A stretch of 40,223 nucleotides of DNA from assembly GCA_011389855.1 (NCBI GenBank), contig JAABTM010000010.1:1-40223 (forward strand). The letters are read 5' to 3'. This DNA is from Desulfobacteraceae bacterium (GTDB lineage Bacteria > Desulfobacterota > Desulfobacteria > Desulfobacterales > JAABSP01). Positions 7,213-17,015 of this stretch are shown here, in pieces (within the stretch, counting starts at the first letter, position 1; each line of letters opens with the position of its first letter). The position numbers and the translations under genes were made by a program. The notes beneath the pieces are model-generated. The model made no database searches. It saw nothing but the letters and a program-made list of their open reading frames with translations, and was not told the DNA's origin.

Positions 7213-10200
7213 ATGATCGCATATGAATCCATCGGCAACCGATCGACGAAGCGGCAATCGAGGGAAGGGCGCCGGCGAGTCCGGCGGATGCGGCCGGCAA
7301 CGGCCTTCATCCTACTGACGGCGCTGGCCCTGCTGCTCTCCCCCGCCGCCTACGGGGCGGTGTGGACCTATTATGACGTCAATTACGACGACGCGGATCC
7401 CAACGCCGGAAAGATCGATTCCCCCACCGAAGAAGATATCCGGACCCTCGCGGTGAAACGGGTCAACCAGACGACGCTGGAAGAACAATATGCATTGGAA
7501 ATCAAGCATGACTTCAGCGCCACCTGGGGGACGGGATACCTGGAGAACATCGGCAACCCGAATCCGGGTGTCGGCAAGCACTGGATCACGAAAGGTGAGC
7601 TGGTTGACTGCTCCGTCGACGGCATCGTTCCCGACACGACCAGCCCGACGAGCCGTTACATCGCCACGGGATATGATTTCGGAAAACCGACCAACTCCGC
7701 CATCGTTTACGAGGGGCTCAATTTCGACGGCTCGGACGACCATATCGTCCCTTCGGACCCGTCGACCCAGCTCTGGCACAACCTCACCGTCGATTTCTGG
7801 GCCAAGAGCGATCCCGGCCCGGAGAAGAAGATCGTCTTTTCACTGATCCCGGTGACGAATCCGGGCGAGAAGCGAATCATCGTCAGTTTCAATGATAACC
7901 GGCTGCAAGTTGAAATTTTCGGCCAAGTGGTCGCCAGGACGGCGCAGTTCAAGGATACGGCGTGGCACCACTGGCAAGTCAACCTGGACTGGTGGGGCTG
8001 GAGTCCCGACGCGGGCATGACCACCTATAACTCGATTTACCGGGACGGAAAGCAGGCGGTTTACCAGGAACACAATTTCAACAAATCCGAAACGGTGTTA
8101 GGGGGTCGGTACAATACCGAACAGAACCCGCAGCCCCATTTCAAATGGCGCATCGGCGATAATTCCGCCGACACTTTCAAAGGGATGCTCAAGGAGATGA
8201 CCCTGTACACGGGCTGGGGAAACCTTATCGCCCAGTACAAGCTGAATGGAACGCCCGGAACGACCGTGGCGACCGACAATTCCGGCCACGGCCGGCACGG
8301 CGCGCTGACCGGCTTCGATCTGAATACCTGCTGGGGCGAAACGAACGTCGAGTACACCGTCGACCAAAAGCGCTTTGAAGAACCCGCCAGGGCCCATGCC
8401 CTGGACCAGTTCGAAATGGCGACCCCCGTGGTCATCACCTACAAGTGGGGCAAACAGTTCAGCGTCGCTTTGGCCGCCAATCCGGCCGAACAGGATGCGC
8501 TCCCGGGCATCGACCTCCTCGAACCGGACGGGTCCTGGACAGCGGACACCGGCGTCAAGGGCGCCGGAACCTACTGGTATGACCGTGAAGAACGGCTGCG
8601 CATCAATGCCGGCGCCATTCCCTGTTATCTCAACGTGGAGGGGTTTCAGGTCTTCAAGGGGATGACCCAGACACAGGGAAGCGGCGACGTTTATGAGACC
8701 GGCCCGTTGACGGAAGGGCTGAGCGTTGTCTGGGAGTACAGCCCCCGAGTGTATCAGGAAACCGTTTTTATCGGTTCGCCGCTGATGTTTTCGACGCTTC
8801 CTGTCGAATGTCGCGAGATCCTGAAACCGAAGGCGCCCACCAGCACCGAAGTGTCGGAACCAAGCGGCGGCAATCCCAACGACATGCACATTTGGAGCGA
8901 TTACGACCACCGGCTCTACCCGGTCCATCCGGGCAAATACCTGTGCAAATGGGAGACCACCAATCCGACAGCCGTCATCCATACCGAAATCGAAGCCCGC
9001 CTCGATTCCCACTTCATGCACGTGGCCAATACGCCGCCCGTGGCCCTCGACCCCCTGCCGTCGGACCCGTTCTTTTTTTCAAAACTGGCCTATGCGGAAA
9101 ACGACGCGGCCGTCGATCAATCCAAGGGGTTCACCGCCACCCAAAAGGGGCGGAGCGTGCTGGTCTTCACCCAGACCGAGGTCGACGCCCCCGCCTCCGC
9201 TCCAAAAAAAGCCGCCCTCTATCTGGACGGCCAGAGCAATTATGTCCGGGCTCCCACCGGCGTCTGGTTTTCCGGCGATATGACCGTCGAGGGCTGGGTC
9301 TATCTGAAAAGCTACGATTCCTTTACCCGCCTGATCGATTTCGGAAACGGGCCGGGGACGGATAATGTCATCGTGGGCATCACCGGCGGCAAAAATAATA
9401 AGAAGCCCCAGTTCGCCCTCAACGTCGGCACGACCTGGGGCGGCACCATCGATTCGAGTAAAGAGATTCCGCTCAAACAGTGGGTCCATATCGCCGCCAC
9501 CATCGAAAACGGCGCGGGCCGGCTCTATATGGACGGCGAAGAGGTGGCCAAAGCTCCCATGCTGATGCCCGAAGGCGCCGTGACCACACGGAATTTCATC
9601 GGGTACAGCAACTGGGACGGCCAGGGGCGCGCCCACGCCGCCTTCGACGACATCCGCATCTGGGGTGTCGCCCGAAGCCAGAGCGAGATTCAGAACAACA
9701 TGAACGCGGCCCTGAATGGAACCGAAGATGGCCTTTTAACCTATTACCGGTTCGACGATTTCGGTTCCCAGGTCTTAAAAGACAGCACCCCCAATCGTCG
9801 GGACGCCACCATGGTCAACATGGACCCGGCCTTCAACAACCTCTGCACGGATACCACCCAAACCGATCCGCCGGTCAAATCCGTCGCCGCCGACCTGAGC
9901 GCCGGCGGATATTTGAAGGCCCCCACGGACGTTTGGTTCTCCGGCGATCTGACGGTGGAGGGATGGGTCTATGTCCGCAGCCATCGCCAGTACGCCCGGT
10001 TCATCGATTTCAGCGGGGGATCCGGGAACAACAGTGTCGTTCTGGCCTTGTCCGCCGCAGAGACCGGGAAACCTCTTTTTACGGTCAATGTCGGAAAGGT
10101 GTCTGGCGGGGTGATCCAGTCCGACCGCCAACTGCCCTTGAACCGGTGGGTCCATTTGGCCGCCACCATGGAAGGGGAGATGGCGCGGCTGTATCTGGAT

Positions 10201-13200
10201 GGCGAGCAGGTGGCGTCCGGCCGTGTCGCCGTTCCCAGTGGGGTAGAGAGGTCCGAAAATTATATCGGCAAAAGCGCTTGGTCCAATGACGGCATCGCCG
10301 ACGGTCTGTTCGACGAAATTCGCATCTGGAACGTCGCCCGTACCCAGGGGGAGATCCGGTCCGCCATGAACACCCGCCTGGCGGGGAATGAAACCGGTCT
10401 TTACGCCTACTATCGACTGGATGACGGGGGAGCCGCCACCCATGCCGCCGACAGCGCCGGGGGCGGCCGCCATGCGGAACTGGTCGGCATGGACGCCGTC
10501 AGTTGGCGCTCCTCGGCCTGCGCCGTTGCCGTTGGCGATATCCCCCCCGCGGAAGGGGACACCCGCCATGAATCGCTGCTGGTACGGGTGGTGGAGACCG
10601 ACACCTGGAAGGACCGGCTCAACCCGACGCCCATCGATGCGGCCATCGGCGAGCCGCTGGTTAGCGCCGATCACGGTGTCACGGTCCCCCACAACGGCTA
10701 TGTCTTCTGGGAAAGAGCCCGTTACAATCCGGAGATTTACAATCGATCCACACTGGAGGGGCCGATCATTCCGGTCAACCGCCAGTTCACCGACAGGGAT
10801 GAAGACCGGTTCGTGGTGGTCTGGTACCAGACGATCCAGAACGTCGCCTGGCCCTGGAAGCCGGTGGAGTACAACCCCGTGTGGCCCGACAGCCGGCGCA
10901 TCGTCATCGCCAGCCGGCAGGGATCGGACGGCAAGGATGCCGTCGGCAACGATCAGCTTTACCTGTCGGCCGATCAGTCCTTCCTGAACTACCTCGACCC
11001 GGTCAACTATATCGAGTTGACCATCTACCATCAGCCCGACCCGGCAAAGGCGGGATACAATCCCAACGAGGAGCATGCCCTGGTGGCCCCCTCCTTCCGC
11101 CACTCCCAGGCGTCGCCACGGCCCATGGCGGTCTTCGCCCTAAGAAACGACCTGAATATCACTTCGCCGAACGATGCCTACACGTCCCACCCCTACGTGC
11201 TGGCCCAGTACCGGAACAGGGCCGGGGAGCGCCGGATGCTGGTGCTCCGGGTGGATCAGGAGGATTCCGGGGTGGGGTATACCTTCCGCTATCCCGCCAA
11301 AGCCGGGCAGCCCATCGTGGCGCCCTATCCCCTCAACGAGGTGATCGGCGCGGCGCCGCCGGCGGAGATCAGCGGCCGGAACGGCGATCCGAACCAGAGA
11401 TGCTATTGGGAGGATCACAAGGGCCAGCCCTGGGCCGTTTCCGGCGGCGGGCACCTCTTCTCCCACTTCTGGTATCCGCTCCGTCCGGAGTTCTGGTACA
11501 ACCGGGACGATGACGGGGACGGCGCCGTCGAAGGGCCCGGCGAGCCGGTGTCCTGGCTGCCCTCCGGCGCCATTACCCAATCCGATGCGGGCTTTCCCGA
11601 CGATATGGTCGGCCGGCCCAGGGCCGTGGCGGTCCGGTACGACACCGTCTGGCCGGAGGAGACGGCGGCGCTGAAGGCGGGCGAGACGCTCACCTTTTCC
11701 GGTGGTGAATACCGGAAGGATCATTCCGGCTCCCCGGGGCTGCCGGGGGTGATCGGCTGGTCGGCGGCCCAGGTGGTCTTCGACGACCGGAACCCGGCCA
11801 TGGTTTCTGAAAAAATGGGATCTGATTACCTGGCGCGGATCGGCCAGGTGCTGGAAGAGCGGAGCGTCGATCTGAGCGATATGCCCGAAGCCCTTCAGCC
11901 CGCCGCCGGGGCCGTTGACGTAAAGATGGGCAAGTGGTTTTTCAAGGATCTCCACGCGGGGATCAAAACGCGGTTTTTCTATGATCCGCTGACCGAAAAA
12001 CTCTCCATCCGCGGGTTCCTGAACGGCAAAACCATCGGCGACGACACCTTGACCGCGGCGCCGCCGGCTATCTACGTGCTCCAGCCCAATATCATGACCG
12101 AGGCGGATAAGGACGCGGTGGCCGCACTGAGCGACGATGATGATTTTAAAAGGGCGGTGGAGGAATTGTATTCGCTTTCCCGCGACCCGCAAAAGGTGAG
12201 CGAAGAGGACGGCTTTTTCGGCGTCGGCCTGGAAAACACCGGCATGGGGGTTCAGCCCGCCGCCGTTCTCGGTCCCGGGGCGGCGCTGATGCCCAATGCC
12301 GACCTTCTCGATCCGGATTCCGGTTTCACCGAAGGGTATGTGACCCTGGCGGAAAACAACCATCCGGACCTGGGTGCCGCGCCGGTGACGCTCCATATCG
12401 TCAAGGTGGTCAACGACAAATACCGCGGCGCCATCAAGACGGTCTTTTCAGACAACGTGTTCGACGAGAAGATCGCCCTGCGCCACACAGCCGATTTCGG
12501 GGCCAACCCGGAAAATCTGATTTTTCAGTGGTGGTACCGGGAGGAGGATGGCGCCACGCCGGATATTCCGAATCTCGACCCCTCCAAATGGCGGATGTTT
12601 CCCACGGAAAACGAAGGCGAAGAGGCCTCGGAGATCACCCTTGCCGGCGCCGGCAAGGACCTTCTGGTGGACAACATGTTCTTTGTTCGCTACCGGCATA
12701 AGGATTGCTCCGATGCCGGCTGCTGGTCCGACTGGGCCGGCGCGGCCAATTCACGGCCCCCCGGACCCGGTGAGGCGCCGTCGGATACCTTCCGGGCCCA
12801 ACTGGCCGAGGGATGGGTCAAACGGGTGATCAATGCGGTCAACCCCTACGAGGCGCGGATCCGCGATTTCTTCAGCTCCGACAGCCCGGCCACCTATGTG
12901 AGCATGATTCAGCAGGCCGGCCCCCGGTATGAAGGCCCGGTGGCCCTCAACCCGGACAAGAACGTAATCGAGAACGTGGGCCTGATCTCCTTGTACCAGA
13001 CGGTGCTGGACCGGGGGCGCAACCTGAGCATCGACATGGCCCAGCCGGCCAGTAGCTCCGGGGTCACCGCCGCGCTGCTGCTGGCGGCGAGCCGGATCAA
13101 CGATTTCTACGGCCTGCTGGGAGACGAAGCCTACAGCGACGCCATGGACCCGACCATCGGATTCGGCACCGACTCCGGCGAGTACGGCTCCCTGGCGCCC

Positions 13201-16200
13201 ACCATCTTCTCCTTCATGAACCAGGTCCCCGACCTGTTGAGCGAGGAGCTGTGCCTGCTGCGGGGCGCCCCGGAAGAGGGGGCTTCACCCTCCTACAACC
13301 GCCTCATGTGGAACTTCACCAAGTCCCAGGGGGAGGTGGCCTATGCCATGAACTACAATATCGGCGATGTGGACAAGAACGGGTTCATCAATGCCGAGGA
13401 CGGCCGGGCCCTCTATCCCCAGGGCCACGGCGACGCCTGGGGCCATTACCTGACCGCCATGCGGAACTATTACGAGCTGCTCGGGCACCCCGAATTCAAC
13501 TGGGAATCCCGCTCGGAGAAGTTTTCCATCGGCGGCGTGGTGATCGACGTCGATTACCTGGACGAGCGCAAGTTCGCCGAGACCGCCGCCAAGAAGGCCA
13601 AAACCGGCCACCGGATCGCCGATCTCACCTACCGGTCCAAGTATGTGGCTGACCCGGACGGCCAGTGGCAGGGATATCGTGACACCGACGCGAGCCGGGC
13701 CTGGGGCGTGGAGGGCTGGTCCAGGCGGACGGCCTTGGGCGCCTATTTCGACTGGGTGACGGCCAACGCCGTGCTGCCGGCGGAAAGCGACCCGGTGAAA
13801 TCGGTGGCCTACGACACCAACGGCGACGGCTATCTCGCGGCGCCGGCCGATGTCTGGTTTTCCGGTGATCTGACTATTACCGCCTGGGTCCTGGCCAGAA
13901 GCAACAGCGAATGGGACCGGGTAATCGATTTCGGAAACGGGCCGGGCCAGGACAACGTGATGTTAGGACTGAGTGAATCCAGCAGCGGGATGCCGTACTT
14001 CTCCCTTAAGGCCGGCGCGGATGGGGCTCAATACGGCGGCTCCATAGCGGCCGAATACCCGTTGCCCCTCAAGCAGTGGGTTCATCTGGCGGTGACGCTG
14101 GAGGGGACCACCGGCCGGCTGTACGTGGACGGCGAGAAGGTGGCGGAGGCGCCCATGTCCGTTCCGCGGGCCGTGGAACGGTCCCGCAACTATATCGGCG
14201 CGAGCAACTATGACGCGGGTCATGCCGACGCCCTGTTCGACGATATCAGCATCTGGCGGAAGGCCCTGAGCGCCGAAGAGATCAAGGCGGGTATGGAAAA
14301 GGGCTTTCTGGGATACGAATCGGACCTCCTGGCCTATTACCGCCTCAATGACGGGCCGGGCGCCGACAATGCGGCGGATAGTTCCCTCCACGGCCGCCAC
14401 GCCGACATCGTCAACGGGAGCTGGTATGTGTGCACCGACTGCGGAGACCAGGCGCCCGAGGGCATCCAGCGAATCGACCGTGAAACCGTGGTGGAACTGC
14501 GGGAAATCGCCGGCCAGGCCCGGGCCATCCAGGAGCTGTACAACGACGCCAACGCCGGCCTCAACCCGGTGGGCGTGGCCGCGGAGGCGGTGCCCTTCGA
14601 CATCGATCCGGCCCGGATCGATCCGGGGCAAGGCATTACCGCTACCCATTTCGAGCAGGTTTACGAGCGGGCGTTAAAGGCCCTGGACAATGCCCGGCTG
14701 GTCTTCGACCACGCCAGCGATCTCAACAACCGGATCCGCCAGGTGGCCGATTCCGCGGAGGCTTTCACCGAACAGACCGACCAGCAGGACCGGGACTACC
14801 GGAACCGCCTTATCGAGATCTTCGGCACCCCCTACGAGGGGACCATCGGGTCCGGCAAGCTCTACCCCGCCGGGTACCAGGGGCCGGATTACTTCTATTA
14901 CAACTATGTGGATGTCTCCGAGATCAGCGACGAGACGGTGCCGGAACCCGCCGGTGAAATGACGGGATTTTTTACTTCAATGACCGCCCTGTCCAACGAG
15001 TTGAATCAGATGTACGGGGAGAAGGGGAGTCCCTTCTTCAAAAACGATTTGGCCATCGAAGATTTCACCGGCACCGATTTCTCGGATGCCATGGAAATCG
15101 AATTCCCAATGAGCGCCGGAAAGTACAGCTTCCAGGCTCCGGCGGGATGGGGTATGCGCCGTTCGCCCGGCGAGATCCAGGAGGCCCTCATCGAGCTGAT
15201 CAAGGCCGAGGCGGATCTGCAACTGGCGCTTGGCGAATACGGTGATGCCATCGGAGAGATTGAGACGGCCATCGACACGTTAGATGCTACAGCCGAATTC
15301 AATAAAGAGCAATTGAGTATTGAAAACGGATTCATCGATCAGACCAGGGGATTTAATGCGACGATTATCGGCCTCAGATCCGTAGCCGATATGTCGGATC
15401 GGTTGGGCGAAGTATTCCTGAATCTGTTTGACGCAACGGCGGAAATGACTCCGGACGCGGTTGGAGTGGCCCCGGATGTAGCTTCAGTCTTAAGTGGTGG
15501 TGTCAAATTGGCTGGGGCGACGATGCACGCGGCCACCTCGACAATCGCTTGGGGACTCAACCTCAGTGCTGATATTGTTGAATCGGAGAAAGAGATCGCT
15601 GAAATCTGCAAAGATTTGCAATTGCTCAAAGAAGAACAGAAATACGAAGTTCAGCAACAGCTCAAGGAGATCGAAACCATTCTGGGCAACGAGGCGGCCA
15701 TGCGCGTTTCGGTCTTCAAGGCCCGGGAACACATGCGCCAGGTCTCCGACACCTACCGCAGCATCCTGGCCAAAGGCTTGCGCCTGATGGAGGAGCGCCA
15801 GGCCTTCAACGCCAAGGTGGCGGCCAAAACCCAGGGCAATCGCTACCAGGACATGGCCTTCCGGGTCAACCGCAACGATGCGCTTTCCCGGTACCACAGC
15901 GCCTTCGACACCGCGGCCAAGTTCCTCTACCTGGCGGCCAGGGCCTACGATTACGAGACCAACCTGAGCCATGACGACCCGGCCTCGGCCGTCGGCCTGC
16001 TGACGGACATCGTCCGCCAGCGGACCCTGGGCCAGTTCCTGGAAGGTCAACCGGTGGCCGGCCGGGGCGGTCTGGCGGACATCGCCGCCCGCCTCGCCGT
16101 CAACTTCTCGGTGCTCAAGACCCAGATGGGCCTGAACAACCCCCAGAGCGAAGCGGGGCGCTTTTCCCTGAGAAGCGAGCTGTTTCGCATCAAGCCGGTC

Positions 16201-16968
16201 GGAACGCCGGAGGATCAGGCGAAACAGGATGAGAGGTGGCGACAGACCCTGGAAAACTCCCGGCTGAAAAACCTCTGGTCCCTGCCCGAATTCCGGAAAT
16301 ACTGCCGTCCCTTCGCGGCCCAAGGGGCCGAACCCGAGCCGGGACTGGTCATCGATTTCACCTCCTACGTGGTGGCCGGGAAGAACTTTTTCGGACAGGA
16401 GCTGGGCGGCGGCGATCACGCCTATGACGCCTCCAACTACGCCACCAAGGTCCGGTCGGTGGGGCTCTGGTTCGAAAACTACGACAGCGCATCGCTCTCC
16501 CTCACCCCCCGGGCCTATCTCGTGCCGGTGGGTATGGATGTGATGCTGGTGCCCGATTCCACCGACCTGGATACCCGGGAGTGGACGGTGCTCGACCAGA
16601 AGATCCCGGTGCCCCTGCCCCTGGGTCGGTCCAACCTGACGGATGCCGACTGGATTCCGGCGGTCAACGGGGTGGACGGCTCCATGATCGAGGTGCGGCG
16701 CTACTCCAGCTTCCGGGCCTACCATGACAGCGGCTACTGGGACGAAAGCCAGATGACCTTCGACAGCCGGCTGGTGGGCCGCTCCGTCTGGAACACCCGG
16801 TGGCTTTTGATCATCCCCGGCCAGAGTTTCCTGGACGACCCCGACGAGGGGCTCGATGCCTTTATCCACGGCAAGCCCGTGCCCGGCGACGAGACCGGCG
16901 CGCGGGACGGCAACGGCGTCAAGGACATCAAACTTTACTTCCAGACCTACGCCATCAGCGGCAACTGA
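7213..16968 (+). CDS. Giant secreted multidomain LamG protein with long helical C-terminal region
   Basis: The ATG at 7213 is preceded by AAAAGGAG and gives 3251 aa; an upstream in-frame codon at 7171 has no ribosome site. A long basic n-region precedes the signal core (ATAFILLTALALLLSPAAYG, cleavage near 48). Visible modules: LamG-like domains at about 167-355, 665-867, 889-1090 and 2195-2403; a dockerin/EF-hand-like loop GDVDKNGFINAEDG at about 2051; a helical region at about 2417-3027; and a C-terminal beta domain at about 3043-3251. Within the helices a Gly/Ala-rich apolar stretch (about 2748-2790) separates long amphipathic helices. This recalls the pore-forming region of Tc-toxin A subunits, but the resemblance is only architectural inference. 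No C-terminal anchor is visible. LamG folds usually bind carbohydrate or protein, so extracellular adhesion or a secreted effector are both possible. It lies between exported proteins in one operon. Confidence 0.85.
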   Translation: MIAYESIGNRSTKRQSREGRRRVRRMRPATAFILLTALALLLSPAAYGAVWTYYDVNYDDADPNAGKIDSPTEEDIRTLAVKRVNQTTLEEQYALEIKHDFSATWGTGYLENIGNPNPGVGKHWITKGELVDCSVDGIVPDTTSPTSRYIATGYDFGKPTNSAIVYEGLNFDGSDDHIVPSDPSTQLWHNLTVDFWAKSDPGPEKKIVFSLIPVTNPGEKRIIVSFNDNRLQVEIFGQVVARTAQFKDTAWHHWQVNLDWWGWSPDAGMTTYNSIYRDGKQAVYQEHNFNKSETVLGGRYNTEQNPQPHFKWRIGDNSADTFKGMLKEMTLYTGWGNLIAQYKLNGTPGTTVATDNSGHGRHGALTGFDLNTCWGETNVEYTVDQKRFEEPARAHALDQFEMATPVVITYKWGKQFSVALAANPAEQDALPGIDLLEPDGSWTADTGVKGAGTYWYDREERLRINAGAIPCYLNVEGFQVFKGMTQTQGSGDVYETGPLTEGLSVVWEYSPRVYQETVFIGSPLMFSTLPVECREILKPKAPTSTEVSEPSGGNPNDMHIWSDYDHRLYPVHPGKYLCKWETTNPTAVIHTEIEARLDSHFMHVANTPPVALDPLPSDPFFFSKLAYAENDAAVDQSKGFTATQKGRSVLVFTQTEVDAPASAPKKAALYLDGQSNYVRAPTGVWFSGDMTVEGWVYLKSYDSFTRLIDFGNGPGTDNVIVGITGGKNNKKPQFALNVGTTWGGTIDSSKEIPLKQWVHIAATIENGAGRLYMDGEEVAKAPMLMPEGAVTTRNFIGYSNWDGQGRAHAAFDDIRIWGVARSQSEIQNNMNAALNGTEDGLLTYYRFDDFGSQVLKDSTPNRRDATMVNMDPAFNNLCTDTTQTDPPVKSVAADLSAGGYLKAPTDVWFSGDLTVEGWVYVRSHRQYARFIDFSGGSGNNSVVLALSAAETGKPLFTVNVGKVSGGVIQSDRQLPLNRWVHLAATMEGEMARLYLDGEQVASGRVAVPSGVERSENYIGKSAWSNDGIADGLFDEIRIWNVARTQGEIRSAMNTRLAGNETGLYAYYRLDDGGAATHAADSAGGGRHAELVGMDAVSWRSSACAVAVGDIPPAEGDTRHESLLVRVVETDTWKDRLNPTPIDAAIGEPLVSADHGVTVPHNGYVFWERARYNPEIYNRSTLEGPIIPVNRQFTDRDEDRFVVVWYQTIQNVAWPWKPVEYNPVWPDSRRIVIASRQGSDGKDAVGNDQLYLSADQSFLNYLDPVNYIELTIYHQPDPAKAGYNPNEEHALVAPSFRHSQASPRPMAVFALRNDLNITSPNDAYTSHPYVLAQYRNRAGERRMLVLRVDQEDSGVGYTFRYPAKAGQPIVAPYPLNEVIGAAPPAEISGRNGDPNQRCYWEDHKGQPWAVSGGGHLFSHFWYPLRPEFWYNRDDDGDGAVEGPGEPVSWLPSGAITQSDAGFPDDMVGRPRAVAVRYDTVWPEETAALKAGETLTFSGGEYRKDHSGSPGLPGVIGWSAAQVVFDDRNPAMVSEKMGSDYLARIGQVLEERSVDLSDMPEALQPAAGAVDVKMGKWFFKDLHAGIKTRFFYDPLTEKLSIRGFLNGKTIGDDTLTAAPPAIYVLQPNIMTEADKDAVAALSDDDDFKRAVEELYSLSRDPQKVSEEDGFFGVGLENTGMGVQPAAVLGPGAALMPNADLLDPDSGFTEGYVTLAENNHPDLGAAPVTLHIVKVVNDKYRGAIKTVFSDNVFDEKIALRHTADFGANPENLIFQWWYREEDGATPDIPNLDPSKWRMFPTENEGEEASEITLAGAGKDLLVDNMFFVRYRHKDCSDAGCWSDWAGAANSRPPGPGEAPSDTFRAQLAEGWVKRVINAVNPYEARIRDFFSSDSPATYVSMIQQAGPRYEGPVALNPDKNVIENVGLISLYQTVLDRGRNLSIDMAQPASSSGVTAALLLAASRINDFYGLLGDEAYSDAMDPTIGFGTDSGEYGSLAPTIFSFMNQVPDLLSEELCLLRGAPEEGASPSYNRLMWNFTKSQGEVAYAMNYNIGDVDKNGFINAEDGRALYPQGHGDAWGHYLTAMRNYYELLGHPEFNWESRSEKFSIGGVVIDVDYLDERKFAETAAKKAKTGHRIADLTYRSKYVADPDGQWQGYRDTDASRAWGVEGWSRRTALGAYFDWVTANAVLPAESDPVKSVAYDTNGDGYLAAPADVWFSGDLTITAWVLARSNSEWDRVIDFGNGPGQDNVMLGLSESSSGMPYFSLKAGADGAQYGGSIAAEYPLPLKQWVHLAVTLEGTTGRLYVDGEKVAEAPMSVPRAVERSRNYIGASNYDAGHADALFDDISIWRKALSAEEIKAGMEKGFLGYESDLLAYYRLNDGPGADNAADSSLHGRHADIVNGSWYVCTDCGDQAPEGIQRIDRETVVELREIAGQARAIQELYNDANAGLNPVGVAAEAVPFDIDPARIDPGQGITATHFEQVYERALKALDNARLVFDHASDLNNRIRQVADSAEAFTEQTDQQDRDYRNRLIEIFGTPYEGTIGSGKLYPAGYQGPDYFYYNYVDVSEISDETVPEPAGEMTGFFTSMTALSNELNQMYGEKGSPFFKNDLAIEDFTGTDFSDAMEIEFPMSAGKYSFQAPAGWGMRRSPGEIQEALIELIKAEADLQLALGEYGDAIGEIETAIDTLDATAEFNKEQLSIENGFIDQTRGFNATIIGLRSVADMSDRLGEVFLNLFDATAEMTPDAVGVAPDVASVLSGGVKLAGATMHAATSTIAWGLNLSADIVESEKEIAEICKDLQLLKEEQKYEVQQQLKEIETILGNEAAMRVSVFKAREHMRQVSDTYRSILAKGLRLMEERQAFNAKVAAKTQGNRYQDMAFRVNRNDALSRYHSAFDTAAKFLYLAARAYDYETNLSHDDPASAVGLLTDIVRQRTLGQFLEGQPVAGRGGLADIAARLAVNFSVLKTQMGLNNPQSEAGRFSLRSELFRIKPVGTPEDQAKQDERWRQTLENSRLKNLWSLPEFRKYCRPFAAQGAEPEPGLVIDFTSYVVAGKNFFGQELGGGDHAYDASNYATKVRSVGLWFENYDSASLSLTPRAYLVPVGMDVMLVPDSTDLDTREWTVLDQKIPVPLPLGRSNLTDADWIPAVNGVDGSMIEVRRYSSFRAYHDSGYWDESQMTFDSRLVGRSVWNTRWLLIIPGQSFLDDPDEGLDAFIHGKPVPGDETGARDGNGVKDIKLYFQTYAISGN
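9205..14420 (+). repeat. Three related LamG-module copies inside the giant gene
   Basis: Segments 9205-9810, 9877-10480 and 13795-14420 encode sister modules. Each contains the signature P-x-x-VWFSGD-(M/L)-T, then W-(V/I), (L/I)IDF-x-x-G, a (Q/R)WVH-(L/I)-A strand, LY-(M/L/V)-DGE, and finally FD-(D/E)-I-x-IW and L-x-x-YYR-(F/L)-x-D. The first two are adjacent; the third lies about 3.3 kb downstream. A fourth, more divergent LamG-like domain is at 7711-8270. The pattern points to module duplication within the gene. Confidence 0.8.
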
Positions 16969-17015
16969 CAAGGCGACGGCGAATGAACCCTTCAACACAT
17001 GAAAGGAACGCTTCG

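Noticed and set aside
7213-7360. Tat (twin-arginine) signal on the giant protein
   Set aside because: Arg pairs are present in the long n-region, but the S-R-R-x-F-L-K context is missing and the h-region is strongly hydrophobic, so Sec export fits better.
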